A stretch of DNA of 64,000 bases, taken from NCBI GenBank assembly GCA_020881915.1, contig JAJFPB010000011.1, positions 868,001 through 932,000 on the forward strand, in the 5' to 3' direction. The translations under genes were made by a program, and so were the position numbers. Positions 21,431-32,255 of this stretch are shown here, piece after piece. The number at the start of each line of letters is the position of its first letter. Position 1 is the first letter of the stretch. The notes beneath the pieces are model-generated. The model ran no database searches. It was given only the letters and a program-made list of their open reading frames with translations, and was not told the DNA's origin. This DNA comes from Paramyrothecium sp. XJ0827. Its lineage: Eukaryota > Ascomycota > Sordariomycetes > Hypocreales > Stachybotryaceae.

Positions 21431-24064
21431 GGGACCTAATAGGTGTACGGGGCCCCGTACATTTAAAATTGTACGGGGCCCCGTATGCATCATGTAAGCG
21501 TTGGTAGCCACACTAAACGCGCCGCGCGCCTCCTTTTTGGTAGGTATGCCTCTTCAGCTTCTTTGCTACTCGAATAGCTATCCTTTGTCTGGCTAAAATG
21601 CAGCCAATTGAAGAAGCCAATCGATTCTCAGATGAATGCCTCCCTCCTGAAGGCGACTATGACTCCCGAGATGCCTTATTCAAGGCGATCAACGCCTGGG
21701 CAGCTCCACGAGGCTATGCCTTTAGGACTGGAAGGTCAAAGAAAGAGAGGACTGGAAAACTTACACTCACATTTACTTGTGATCGTGCCTGCCGCCCCCC
21801 CGAGCGCCTCCAAGGAACGGCAACGTCGTACTACTACACGAGGCACAGGCTGCCAATTCTCTGTTCTAGCAAAGCAAAGCAGCGACCTGGCAACATGGGC
21901 TTTGAGGCATCGTCCGGATAGCCAATTCGCCATACATAACCATGAGCCAAGCTGGCACTAGTCTGCTCATCCAGTACATCGCAAATTATCCAATTCGGAT
22001 AGATCAACAATTAGCAGCCTCGCGAATGCCGGGATAGCGCCAAAGGATATCAGGACTTATATCCGTCAGAACTCAAATACCATTACAACCCAGCAAGATA
22101 TCTACAATCGTATTGCAGAGAGCAAGCGAGAGCTCTGCGAGGGACAGAGCACAATACACGCCCTTGCCAACCAACTGGATAAGGAAGGGTTCTGGAACCG
22201 GATGCAGCTTGATTCAGACGACCGGGTCACAGCAGTATTATTCGCCCATCCAGAGTCATTGGCATACCTTAAGGCTTATCCAGACCTGCTCTTCTTGGAT
22301 TGCACATACAAGACGAACAAATATGGGATGCCGCTCCTCGATATTATCGGTGTTGATGCCTGCCAGCGATCCTTCTGTATCGCGTTTGCATTCCTGAGCG
22401 GCGAGAACGAGGACGACTATATCTGGGCCTTAGACCGGCTTCGATCAATGTACGAGCTCTGCGGCGCGAGGCTCCCGTCTGTCATCCTCACAGATCGCTG
22501 CCTTGCTTGCATGAATGCCGTGGCTCGCTGCTTCCCAGCTGCAATTTCGCTCTTATGCCTTTGGCATGCGAATAAAGCAGTCCTTCGCTACTGCCAGCCA
22601 AGCTTTATGCGCCATGCCCAAGGAGCCGAGGCTTATCGAGATGGCCTTAACGATTGGAATGAGTTCTTTAATTGCTGGCATTCGATTATGAGATCAGCAG
22701 ATGAGGAGTCCTTCGATCAGTGCGTTAAAGAGCTTGAAAAGCGCTACCTACCGCAATATCTCGAAGAGGTTGGTTATATTAAGACCAATTGGCTTGACTT
22801 ATATAAGGGAAAGCTTGGTAAGTCTTGGGTTGATCAGCACCCTCATTTTGGCAACGTAGTTACCTCACGAGTCGAGGGTATCCACGCGCTGCTAAAGAGC
22901 CATCTCAAGAAATCTACATTAGATCTCTTCGAGGCTTGGAGGGCCATAAAGCAAGCACTACTCAATCAACTAGCTGAGCTACGATCAAACCAAGCCAAGC
23001 AGCAAGCACGTATGCCAATTGAGCTCTCCGGGTCACTATATGGTACCGTTCGTGGCTGGATATCTCATGAGGCATTGCGGAAGGTTGAAGAGCAGCTTCC
23101 GCTGCTCTTAAAAGAAGACTTGCCTAGCTGTACTGGTGCCTTCTCTCGATCTCATGGTCTCCCTTGCGCTCATACGCTCAAAGCCCTACAGGAACAAGAT
23201 CTAGCCCTTGGTCTGGAGCATTTCCATACACATTGGCATCTTAGCCGTAGTGGAAGTCCTCAATTGCTATTAGAGCCTCGTCAACGCATTGATCGAGTAG
23301 CTGCTAGCTCAACTAAACCACAATCAAGTACTCGGCGGGAGCCTAGTACATTCGAAGCTGTTGAGGCAGCAATGCGGCCAAGGGCACAGCCTACATGCAG
23401 CAAATGCCACACACTAGGTCACACAATGACATCAAAGTCATGCCCTCTGCGGTACGCAGAGCTTTTGCAGCCTGCAGCATTAGCCGTTACATCAACAACG
23501 GCACCGGCAGCAGCAGAGGCACCGGCAGTAGCAGCGGCTCCGGCACTAAGATACGATGACCCGCGGGCTATCTATCAGAGATATGTTGCTGCAAGAGATG
23601 CTTGGTATAAGGCGCAGCCTCGCGGCAGCCTCAAGACTAACCAGCAGTATCGGAAGGCGATGGGTCTGCCTTCACGATATAGCAAAGCCGACTACGACTG
23701 GTGCCTCGACTGGAAGCAGATGACCAAGCGCTGTACGATACCAACAGGCTCTAGGGAATGGACCAAAGAAGAAATGATGGCCTATCTTGACTGGGATAAG
23801 TCGGAAAACGAGCGGATTGACGCTCAAGTAGAGGATGAGATAGTAGTGCAACCCTTTTCGAGCAGACGAGGGCCGGGCGAGATCTGGAGGGCATGTGAGA
23901 AGGACATTGAGGAGCAGCAGTCTTTGTATTCAGTTTTGTAGCTATATCTAATTGTAGTTGTGTTGTTGAATTGGAATTTGTCATGTCGATAAAGCCGTAT
24001 TTGGGGGTGGTGGCTACCAACGCTTACATGATGCATACGGGGCCCCGTACACCTATTAGGTCCC
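21431..24064 (+). mobile_element. MULE-C: Mutator-like element
   Basis: Terminal inverted repeats: left 21431-21511, right 24010-24064, beginning GGGACCTAATAGGTGTACGG and containing TACGGGGCCCCGTA and CATGTAAGCGTTGGTAGCC. The left arm carries an extra 26 bases, a tandem duplication of the palindrome block with CATTTAAAATT between copies. No 9-bp target duplication is visible (CATCATTCC and CAGATTCTT). It encodes one transposase and no accessory gene. Confidence 0.85.
21598..23941 (+). pseudogene. MULE-C transposase, one homopolymer frameshift and one in-frame stop
   Basis: Starts MQPIEEANRFSDECLPPEGD. After TFTCDRACRPP the frame shifts at a run of seven C at about 21791-21797; the other frame continues ASKERQRRTTTRGTGCQFSV. 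A TAG at 21959-21961 replaces the lysine codon seen in MULE-B (EPSWHKSAHPVHR). From there the frame is open to 23941 with the core LFLDCTYKTNKYGMPLLD, FAFLSGENEDDYIWAL, VILTDRCLACMNAV, LCLWHANKAVL, a SWIM motif (CTGAFSRSHGLPCAHTL), a knuckle (CSKCHTLGHTMTSKSC) and an Ala-rich linker before the conserved tail. Very similar to MULE-B. Confidence 0.88.
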
Positions 24065-24079
24065 CAGATTCTTGTACTA

Positions 24080-24101
24080 ACGTACATGCATAACGAGTGG
24101 A
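24080..24101 (+). repeat. Terminal fragment of a Fot/pogo-type element
   Basis: ACGTACATGCATAACGAGTG at 24080, preceded by TA, is identical to the outer end of pogo fragment G (inverted at 46819-46840) for 22 bases, then breaks off into the 9-bp tandem array. Only one of the two expected motif copies is present. Confidence 0.7.
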
Positions 24102-24244
24102 ATCTTTACAATCTTTACAATCTTTACAATCTTTACAATCTTTACAATCTTTACAATCTTTACAATCTTTACAATCTTTACAATCTTTACAATCTTTACA
24201 ATCTTTACAATCTTTACAATCTTTACAATCTTTACAATCTTTAT
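24101..24244 (+). repeat. 9-bp tandem array (AATCTTTAC), 16 copies
   Basis: Sixteen head-to-tail copies of AATCTTTAC, the last one AATCTTTAT, then a partial AATCTTTT. It reads as Asn-Leu-Tyr repeats in the frame of the following LINE ORF1, but an ATG after it (24299) is the more natural start. It joins a pogo terminus on the left to the LINE 5' end on the right. Confidence 0.95.
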
Positions 24245-24298
24245 AATCTTTTGGGGGAGCGTAGAAGCCGGCAAGGCCGTGAGCGTTTTTGCCGCGAA

Positions 24299-25867
24299 AT
24301 GGACGCGACTGCTGGGGAGATCCTGGTCCAAGGCGGGGATTCTGTCGCGGCGGCGCGTCGGTCCTCGAGGCCTGCGAAGCCGACGGCGAAATTGCAGGAA
24401 ACGCTGCAGACAGCGACAAAGAAAACCGGCGCAGCAAACAAGATCGGCCCGGATCAGTCGGAAGTCAGTGAGAATGCTGGTGAGATTCCGCTGACTGATA
24501 GGGCTGGAGGACCACAGAGGATGGAAGGCGCGACGGGCACCGACGCGTCGTTGATGCAGGTCATGCTCCGAGCGATGCTCCAGGAGACGTCGGCCCATCT
24601 GATGGGTGAGCAGAAGAAAATGCTTGAGAGACTCTGGGACGCGTTGATGGGCAATCGGCGAACGGCGACGCAGATGATGGGCGAACAGCTGGAGATGATC
24701 CGACAGCTCCAGCAGGAAATCCAGGCGGTCAAGACGCAGGCAGCCGAAGAGCTGAAGAAATCAGACGAGCTTAGACGCCTGCATGAACAGTCTACCAGGC
24801 AGCTGAGGGTAATGCGAGAGCAGATGAGCGAACAAATTAGAACCATGCGAGAACAGACTGCGAGAGGCATGGAGCAATTGCGAGAGGAAGTGATGAAGGA
24901 ACTTACAAAGGTTCAAGCCCAGACAGCAGAGGAGATTAAACAAGTGAAGGAGGAAATGCAACAGGTGAAGGAGCAGCTGCATGTGATGGCCGATACTATC
25001 GCCAGCAGCGCTCAGACAAGCCCACAGCCATCGTATGCAGATGTAGCCCGTTCCCCACCCACAAGCCAGCCGAGCAACGTCCGTACGCTCTCATCCATGC
25101 GCACGACACCATCCTCATTCACGGATACTCTGTTCTGCACCATCGACACGTCGCGAGTCATTCAAGAGGACAGAGGCAAGGTGCAAGTCGGAGAAGTGCG
25201 TCAAGCAATCGAAGAGAAGGTACGGGCAAGGGACGGCCGAGAAAGCTGGAGGTGCGCAGCCGTGGTGAAAGATGCGAGGAACCCGGACCGCATCAAGGTA
25301 ATATGCCGAGACGAAGAAGAGATGCAGCTTGTCAAGGACGTGGCAGAGAAAACTGTAGTCAAGGGTGCGCGAGTCCTCCGAGATCAGCTATATCCGGTTA
25401 AGGTCGACGGTGCAAACAGGACGGTGGTTCTGGACTCATCCGGCAACGTCCTGCCAGGTGCGGAAGAGGCACTAGGAAGAGAGAATGAGGTGACGATTGC
25501 CAAGATGCACTGGCTCAGCGACAAGGAGAACGGCAAGACGTACGGATCGATGGTGATCTATGTCACCAAAGCCAGCGATGCGCGACGGCTGCTTGAAGAG
25601 AGGTACTTCCACCTGGCTGGCGAGTCGGCCAGCACCAACGTCTTCGAGCGGCGCCAAGGCCCTGCTCAGTGCTACAACTGCTGGGAGACTGGCCACAAAG
25701 CTTTTGCTTGCAGCAAGACACAACGATGCGGCAAGTGCGCGGAGACGGGTCACCGCCATCGAGGTTGCCAAGCGGTCGAACCAAAGTGCGTGCTGTGTGG
25801 AGGACCGCATGAGTCGCTCAGTCGAAACTGTCGGGTGCGACAATTACACATCACTGATGGGCACTAA
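24299..25867 (+). CDS. LINE ORF1 (gag-like, coiled coil and three CCHC knuckles)
   Basis: About 522 residues from the ATG at 24299 (MDATAGEILVQGGDS); the open frame continues upstream through the 9-bp array. A long Gln/Glu/Lys-rich region (about residues 80-240, MREQMSEQIRTMREQ pattern) predicts a coiled coil. The C-terminus has zinc knuckles CYNCWETGHKAFAC, CGKCAETGHRHRGC and CVLCGGPHESLSRNC, which bind RNA in related elements. It likely packages LINE RNA. The stop at 25865-25867 overlaps the ORF2 start at 25857. Confidence 0.85.
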   Translation: MDATAGEILVQGGDSVAAARRSSRPAKPTAKLQETLQTATKKTGAANKIGPDQSEVSENAGEIPLTDRAGGPQRMEGATGTDASLMQVMLRAMLQETSAHLMGEQKKMLERLWDALMGNRRTATQMMGEQLEMIRQLQQEIQAVKTQAAEELKKSDELRRLHEQSTRQLRVMREQMSEQIRTMREQTARGMEQLREEVMKELTKVQAQTAEEIKQVKEEMQQVKEQLHVMADTIASSAQTSPQPSYADVARSPPTSQPSNVRTLSSMRTTPSSFTDTLFCTIDTSRVIQEDRGKVQVGEVRQAIEEKVRARDGRESWRCAAVVKDARNPDRIKVICRDEEEMQLVKDVAEKTVVKGARVLRDQLYPVKVDGANRTVVLDSSGNVLPGAEEALGRENEVTIAKMHWLSDKENGKTYGSMVIYVTKASDARRLLEERYFHLAGESASTNVFERRQGPAQCYNCWETGHKAFACSKTQRCGKCAETGHRHRGCQAVEPKCVLCGGPHESLSRNCRVRQLHITDGH

Positions 25868-28800
25868 CCTACGAATCTTCCAACTTAACGTACACAAGAG
25901 AGATGTAACGCAGCTAAGCATGATGAACGATAGGGACTTGCAGGACTATGCAGTGCTGGCGGTCGCCGAACCGTACGCGCTGAACATTGAGGGATCGGTG
26001 GTGACGACACCAGACAGTCACAGAAACTGGATCAAGTATATACCGACAAAGAGACACGAGATGCAGTGGCCGATCCGGAGCATGCTCTGGATCCGCAGCG
26101 ACCTGGAGGCGGAACAGGTGCCGATACCGTCGGCCGATCTCACGGGTGCCATCCTTCGGTGGCCCGACCGGGAGGTCTTGGTGGTGTCAGTATATGTGGC
26201 GGGTAAAGATGAGGATGCTTTGCGCACGGCCATAAGACAGCTACACACGACCGTCGCGGGCTTTCGAAGCAGCACGGGGAAGAGAACGGACATCATCCTG
26301 GTCGGCGACTTCAACCGTCACGACCAGCTCTGGGGAGGCGACGAGGTAACAGGCAGGAGGCAAGGTGAGGCGGGGCCTATCATCGATCTCATGGACGAAC
26401 ATGGTCTGCTCAGTCTTCTCCCACGAGGGACGAAGACTTGGGAGGACCGGGTGGCGAGAGCACCATCGACCTGACGCTCGCGTCAGCTGAGCTAGCAGAA
26501 GAGATGGTCCATTGCGGTATACACCCGACTGAACACGGGTCAGACCACAGGGCCATCCAGACGGAGTTTGATCTCACGACGCCTGAGAGAACGGCAGACT
26601 CAAGGCTACTGTTCAAGAATGCACCGTGGAATGCAATCAGGGAGAGGGTGAAAGATAAGCTCACACTACTCCCTTGGGATGGTGACGTCCAGACACAGAC
26701 GGACAGGTTGATGGAAGTGGTTCTCGACGCGATCCACGAACTGGTACCAAGAGCAAAGCCGTCACCATACGCGAAGAGATGGTGGACGGCAGATCTCACG
26801 AAGCTCCGTAGAACGTACACGTTCTGGAGGAATCTGGCGAGGGCCCGGCGTCGAGCTGGTCAACGGATCGACAGCCTAGAAGATCGAGCCAAAGAAGCAG
26901 CAAAAGAGTATCATGACGCCATCAGAAAGCAGAAGAAGGCACATTGGGATGACTTTCTCGCTGACGGGACCAACATCTGGCAAGCCGCCAAGTACCTCGA
27001 ACCCGGAGACGAGACGAAGGGTGATAAAGTGCCTCCGTTGAAACGAGCAGACGGGACGACGACGCAAGATAAATTCGAACAGGCGGAGGAACTGCTTAGG
27101 ACCTTCTTCCCGCCGTTACCGGCAGACATAGAGGATGAAGGGCCACGACCGCGGCGCAGAGAAGTGGCCATGCCGAACCTGACGATGGAGGAGGTGGAGG
27201 AGAAGGTGATGGAAGCCAAGGCATGGAAGGCGCCCGGGCAAGACGGGCTGCCGGCCATGGTGTGGAAGCAGCTGTGGTCGGTGGTGAAGGAGCGGGTGTT
27301 GCGCCTGTTCCGTACGTCATTGAGCGAAGGACGACTGCCAGACCAGTGGAGGACCGCCAAGATCATCCCTCTTAAGAAGCCAGGTAAAGATGACTACAAG
27401 AAGGCGAAGGCGTGGAGGCCGATCTCGCTGCTGTCGACGCTGGGCAAGATCCTGGAAGCAGTAGTGGCGGATCGTATCTCATACGCCGTCGAGACGTACG
27501 GACTCTTGCCTGCCAACCACTTTGGGGCGAGAAAGCGGCGGTCGGCAGAGTAGGCGTTGCTGCTCTTCCAGGAACAGGTCTACAAAGCATGGCGGAACCG
27601 CAAAGTGGTCAGCCTGGTTAGCTTCGACGTTAAGGGCGCCTACAACGGTGTGTTCAAGGACAGGCTGCTGCAAAGGCTGGAAGCGCGGGGTATACCAAAG
27701 AAGCTGGTCAGGTGGATTGATGCTTTCTGCTCGAACCGCACGGCTACCATCACGGTGAACGGCTACACGTCTGCGCTACGGGAGCTGCCGCAGGCTGGCT
27801 TTCCGCAAGGGTCGCCGCTGTCGCCGATCCTCTTCCTCTTCTTCAACGCAGACCTGGTGCAGAGCAGGATAGACTCAAAGGGAGGCTCGATCGCCTTTGT
27901 CGACGACTACTCAGCCTGGGTCACAGGTGCGACGGCGGAAGAGAACAGGGACGGCATACAGGCCATCATCGACCGCGCACTGGCGTGGGAGAGGTGCAGC
28001 GGGGCGACATTTGAGTGCGACAAGACGACCATCGTCCACTTTACGCGCGTCATTGATCGTACCAGCCGCATCCCGTTCATGATCAAGGGAGAAGTGATCA
28101 AACCGAAGCAGAAGGCCAAGATCTTGGGAGTGGTCATGGACGCGAAGCTCAGGTTCAAGAAGCACATGGCCGAGGCGGCCACCAGAGGTCTCACGGCAGC
28201 CATGTGTCTGAGGAGACTCAAGATGCTATCCCCACAAACAGCCAGGCAGCTCTTCGTGGCAACCGTGGCGCCGGCCATGGACTATGCCTCTGTCGTGTGG
28301 TCGCACGCACGAGGTGAAAGAGAACTGACCTGGTTCAACAGGGCTCAGAAGATGGGGGCGCGGGCCATCACGGGCGCCTTTCGGACAGTGTCGACGGCAG
28401 TGGCCGAAGCGGAGGCCAGCCTCCAGACGGTAGACGAGAGGCATGTTCAGGCAGGCATGAGATCATACATCAACATCAAGACCCTGCCAAAGACACATCC
28501 GCTCGCAACCCTCAAGGTGTCAACGAGCCAAAGATACATGTCACCGTTGAAGAGACTGGCACTTGCTCACGAGGGGAGCGGTATCGAGCGGATGGAGACG
28601 ATCCAAGCTTATACGGTACCACCGTGGCACAACCGTGTATCGCTGGTATGCGAAGCCGATCGGGAAGCAACGATAACAGCAGCCAAAGATGCCAACGATA
28701 TTGTGATCGCAACCAGTGCTTCTGACAGAGAAGGGCTTGTAGGTATAGGCGGCATCGTAGCATACAGATCATCTGGCCAGGCAGACAAGATGGTGGCCAG

Positions 28801-29635
28801 ATATTCGGTCACCCTCGGGCCGCGAGACGACCAGAACCCATACACGGCCGAGCTAGAGGCGATAGCGATGGCATTGCGATGCATGCCCGATGGTCTGCAA
28901 TGCCGAGAGCTTACGGTGTTATCAAGTAGCCAGTCATCACTCAAAGCGATCGCACGGCCGCGACAGCAGTCTGGCCAGGTCACCATCCGTCAGATCTATG
29001 AGCACGTCGAGCGACTGAGAAAGGGAAACAACAGGGTCAAAATGATATGGGTACCATCCCGAGACGACGACCTCACCATGGGCCGCGAAGCAAAAAGACA
29101 AGCCCGGAGAGCAACCAGAGCAGAATGCACACTGCAAGTGCTGCCATACCAGGCTCGCTCTACCCGGACCAGGCTAGTGGCAGCGCGGCTACGCAAGCAA
29201 CGGAGACTACCCGACAAAGTGGGCGGCTACTCCAAGCGGATCGACCGAGCCCTGCCGGGCAAGCACACGAAAGCGCTGTACGATAGCTTGAAGAGGCGAG
29301 AAGCCGACGTGCTGTCGCAGCTTCGTACGGGAATGGCGAGGATCAACAGTTACCTGAGCAAGATAGGGGCCGCAGGGTCGGACATGTGTGAGTGCGGACG
29401 CGCACCAGAGACGATGGAGCATTTCCTGTTCCGATGCACAAGGTGGGATACGGAGCGCGGAAACATGCGACAAGCTGGACAAAGCATGATGGGAAACCTT
29501 TCCTTCTTCCTGGGTGGGAAGCCGGCGTCAGATGGACCCAAATGGGCACCTAACCTGGAGGCGGTGCGAGCGACAGTCAAGTTTGCGATGGCGACGGGAA
29601 GACTGAGTTGGGAAAGGGAAAACAGAACATATTAA
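25857..29635 (+). pseudogene. LINE ORF2 (endonuclease, reverse transcriptase, RNase H-like), one frameshift and one stop
   Basis: Starts MGTNLRIFQLNVHKRD at 25857, overlapping the ORF1 end by 11 bases in another frame. The apurinic-type endonuclease shows VAEPYALN, LVGDFNRHDQLWGG and, after a frameshift near 26440-26450, STIDLTLAS and HGSDHRA. The reverse transcriptase has SFDVKGAYN, QGSPLSPILFLFFN and the catalytic FVDDYSAW. A TAG at 27551-27553 (RRSAE-stop-ALLLFQEQ) is consistent with CAG to TAG. The RNase H-like region (TAELEAIAMAL present, but SSSQSSL where DSQxAL is expected) seems to lack some acidic residues. A C-terminal CCHC-like motif (CECGRAPETMEHFLFRC) ends the protein. Two lesions make this copy inactive as read. 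Confidence 0.88.
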
Positions 29636-29920
29636 AACATTAACATCACAGGTGACTACTAACATCGAACAGCCTCAAGTTGACAGACCATGCTTCAGCT
29701 GCTGAAGATAGGATGCTGAACACTTGGAGAAGTCGGCCTTCAAGCAGGCCTGTCAAGCAGAGTCAAGCGAGGCTTGAACGGAAAAGACTTAAGAAGAGAA
29801 GTGGGGCTTTCCTTTGTGTAGACCGGATCAATGCGGAGGAATCGTAAATAGCTTAGCGTACCTACTGGCCCTATGAGATTCGTTCTCCCGGGCGTAATAA
29901 ACTCTATCTATCTATCTATC

Positions 29921-30231
29921 AAGGAGATAATGCGGCGGTGTGCCCACATTAGCACCTCTGCCTCTTCTTCCTGCGATAAAAGCGTGTTTTGGCCTCCATT
30001 CTCTTGAACAGTATGATGGCCTTGAAGCCGTGACCAAAGGCGTTTATATGGCACTCGAAACATATCCGCAGCTGCCTTAATGGTCGGGAAATATGCGATT
30101 GAATATAACTCGGCAGCCGCGACAGTTCGCTGCTCCAGATTTTCCTGTGTAGATCGCGAAAAAAATGACTTCCCAGTCACTGGATGCAGCCATCTTTGTA
30201 TTACAGCTTGCTCAGAGTCAGGAGAATCCAT
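29921..30231 (-). pseudogene. N-terminal fragment of a pogo-like transposase
   Basis: Reads MDSPDSEQAVIQRWLHPVTG, then a Psq-type helix-turn-helix (IKAAADMFRVPYKRLWSRLQ) and the start of the second helical domain (LLSQEEEAEVLMWAHRRI), then stops at the LINE tail. The pattern matches the DNA-binding start of Fot/pogo transposases but differs in sequence from elements D-H. The C-terminal part is absent, so the LINE insertion or a deletion cut it. Confidence 0.65.
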
Positions 30232-30480
30232 ATTCGAAAACGTGAAGTTAATTGGATGTAAATTGGTGATGTTGTGGTGATAATTGTACAAAGGACACGT
30301 CTAACGCGTTGTCGTGAGACACGCGTAAGGAGCCATCTAGAGGGTGGGGAAGAGGGTTAGTTGGTTGCATTATCGGGGATATGCGCTAAAGAATGGTGAC
30401 ATTTTTTTGGGTGGAGCCTACATACTAAATTAAGTACCCTTTCCCTTTTCCCGGTCGACGAGTTTTTTCCCGGTCGGTGT

Positions 30481-30512
30481 CCCCCCCGACCTAGTGGAGC
30501 TAGGTTGGGGGG
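30481..30512. repeat. Inverted repeat (hairpin) of C7-GACCTAG / CTAGGTT-G6
   Basis: CCCCCCCGACCTAG and CTAGGTTGGGGGG flank a 5-base loop (TGGAG). It lies just before a second C6 run (GATTTAGACCCCCC) where the piggyBac frame begins abruptly. It may be the end of a small element that cut the piggyBac gene. Confidence 0.6.
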
Positions 30513-30529
30513 TTGACTGATTTAGACCC

Positions 30530-31678
30530 CCCGAGTACGGCCCTGTCGGCATTGAACGTCAGCAACAGAAAAAGCCCTCGAAAAAACAGCCCTCGAACAA
30601 GCCGTCAGATAAGGCCGAAGACATCGAGGAGCCTTTGAATCCGACCCAAGCTGTCGTTGTATTCCTAACAAAACAGCTGCCGCCCAATACATATCATGTC
30701 ATTGTTGACAACCTCTTTTCGTCCCCGCAGCTCTTCCGGCAGCTCAGACAACTAGGCATTGGAGCCACAGGCACAGCCCGTACGAATAGTGGCATATATA
30801 AGCGTCTCGTCACAGCAAAGCAAGACGATACTAAGGGGAAAAAGCTGTGGCCTTGGGGCCGCCTTGAAGCTTACCCAACAGTAGATAATTTAGTCAGTCT
30901 CAATATCAGGAAACAGGGACGAATTTCCCTACTAATAGCTATATATATAGGTCAACCAAATCGCCTGGAAGGACAATGCCTTAGTGTTATTTCCGACTAC
31001 AGTTTACACAGGGCTCGAGGAGACATTAGATGTTGTCCGCCGGCGCCCAACAACAACGCAGCCACGAGCCCGCTCAATCAAGCAGCTATTTGGTGATGAG
31101 GCCATTTTGAAGCTGAATATCCCGTCCATTGCAGCCGACTATAACAATCTCATGAACGCTGTTGATATAGGTGATCATCTTCATCATAATATTCAACCCG
31201 AACATCGTCAGCGCCGGGGTCCGGCCCGGGCGTTGACCTGGTCCTTCCTCCTATCTGTGGCCCTGTCCAACAGCTTCCTATTGCAGCAGCTAGGGCGGCC
31301 AGCTTGGAAGCCATACAAGAACCAAACCGACTTCCTCAATCGCTTGATTGCAGATATCTTCGTTCAATACGGACAGACGGGCTCAACAAGACAGCTCTAT
31401 CGAGCTGGGAACGATTCAATTCCTGTAGACCAGCATAAATGGGAGCATCGAGGGAAATATGCCCGATGTGTGGCCTGCCAAGGCGTCCAAATTGGCCCAC
31501 GATCACAGAGCTCAAGAAACCCAAAAAAAAACAACGCTCTGTCGGCCCCTTAGGGCAGCTAGATGCAAATAGCATCAACAGCCGGTCTCAGGGTCGGTCC
31601 AAACAGAGCCGCCGCAGGCAGGGTACGCAGACTTGGAAGGGTTGTAAGACTTGTACGGTACACGAACGTACGGGATGA
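30530..31678 (+). pseudogene. piggyBac-type transposase, N-terminally truncated
   Basis: The frame is open from 30530 (GPVGIERQQQKKPSK) with no start codon. It contains HVIVDNLFSSPQLFRQL, which carries a catalytic Asp of the DDE_Tnp_1_7 family, a 58-base intron (30893-30950, GTCAGT to ATATAG, branch CTAAT), VNQIAWKDNALVLF, and NNLMNAVDIGDHLHHN with another catalytic Asp. The first catalytic Asp lies in the missing N-terminal half. Near the end the zinc-ribbon region (CVACQG ... CKTC) is split by a frameshift at a run of nine A (31523-31531). The copy is inactive. Confidence 0.8.
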
Positions 31679-32255
31679 AGATCCGGTACGCAACGGCAGC
31701 GGGAGGCACCATCAACGATTCAACGGGCGAGGCAACATGATTACATATCGCTCGGTGCGAGTCACAACAAGCAACCGGATGCAACAACCAGATGCAGCCA
31801 GATGAGCAACTAGATGAACACACCAGATGGCCCGAACCTGAGCGGCCTGCAAAATTGATTGGCTGTTGGCTCTCTGATCACCACGAGGACAAATAATAAG
31901 TCACCTCCCCACACCTAGACAGCGCGAAGGAAAACCAACAGCCTGATCCTGCAAGCTACAAGTCATCAGAGTCCATCCAAGGAATCCAGTCCCAAATTGG
32001 TAACTGTTCAAGTAAAAAGGTGGTGGTGTCGCGTCGCCTTCCCAATTGAAGGTTGACAGTTCGCCAGGGCCAGAAGCGATGTGGGGGCAAGCCTGTTGGC
32101 GGGGCGACAGACCACAACAATCAGCCCCGCCCATTTCGAAATCGTCCCGAGCTGGCCCATTTCCATCTTCAACTTGCGGCCTCGACACGAAGAAACTGGC
32201 AACCTTCTCGCCAGCCAACAACCACCTCATGACTCTATTTTGCTGAGCGCACAGA
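31679..32255. other. Intergenic, promoter region of the nuclease-like gene
   Basis: Frames on both strands are short and without features. The last 100 bases presumably include the 5' leader of the gene starting at 32256. No TATA box is obvious. Confidence 0.4.

Larger units (their letters stand above)
24245..29920 (+). mobile_element. Tad-type LINE (non-LTR retrotransposon), nearly full length
   Basis: Two overlapping ORFs, gag-like with zinc knuckles and APE-RT-RNase H, in the order typical of the fungal Tad clade. The 3' end has AATAAA-like sequence (CGTAATAAACT) followed by a (CTAT)n tail ending at 29920. The tail joins directly to a truncated pogo-like gene on the minus strand, so the LINE landed in or beside it. 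The 5' boundary is placed after the 9-bp array; it could include it. No clear target duplication was identified. Confidence 0.85.

Noticed and set aside
24101..24244. CRISPR-like array
   Set aside because: Units are 9 bp and contiguous with no spacers, in a eukaryotic genome; it is a simple tandem repeat.
30893..30950. Frameshift in the piggyBac gene
   Set aside because: The segment is a 58-base intron-like insert with CTAAT branch and AG end that removes the stop and rejoins the frame exactly.
5958..31678. Heavy repeat-induced point mutation of the transposons
   Set aside because: Elements keep GC-rich codons and long open frames with only one to four stops or frameshifts each; saturating C to T change is not seen.
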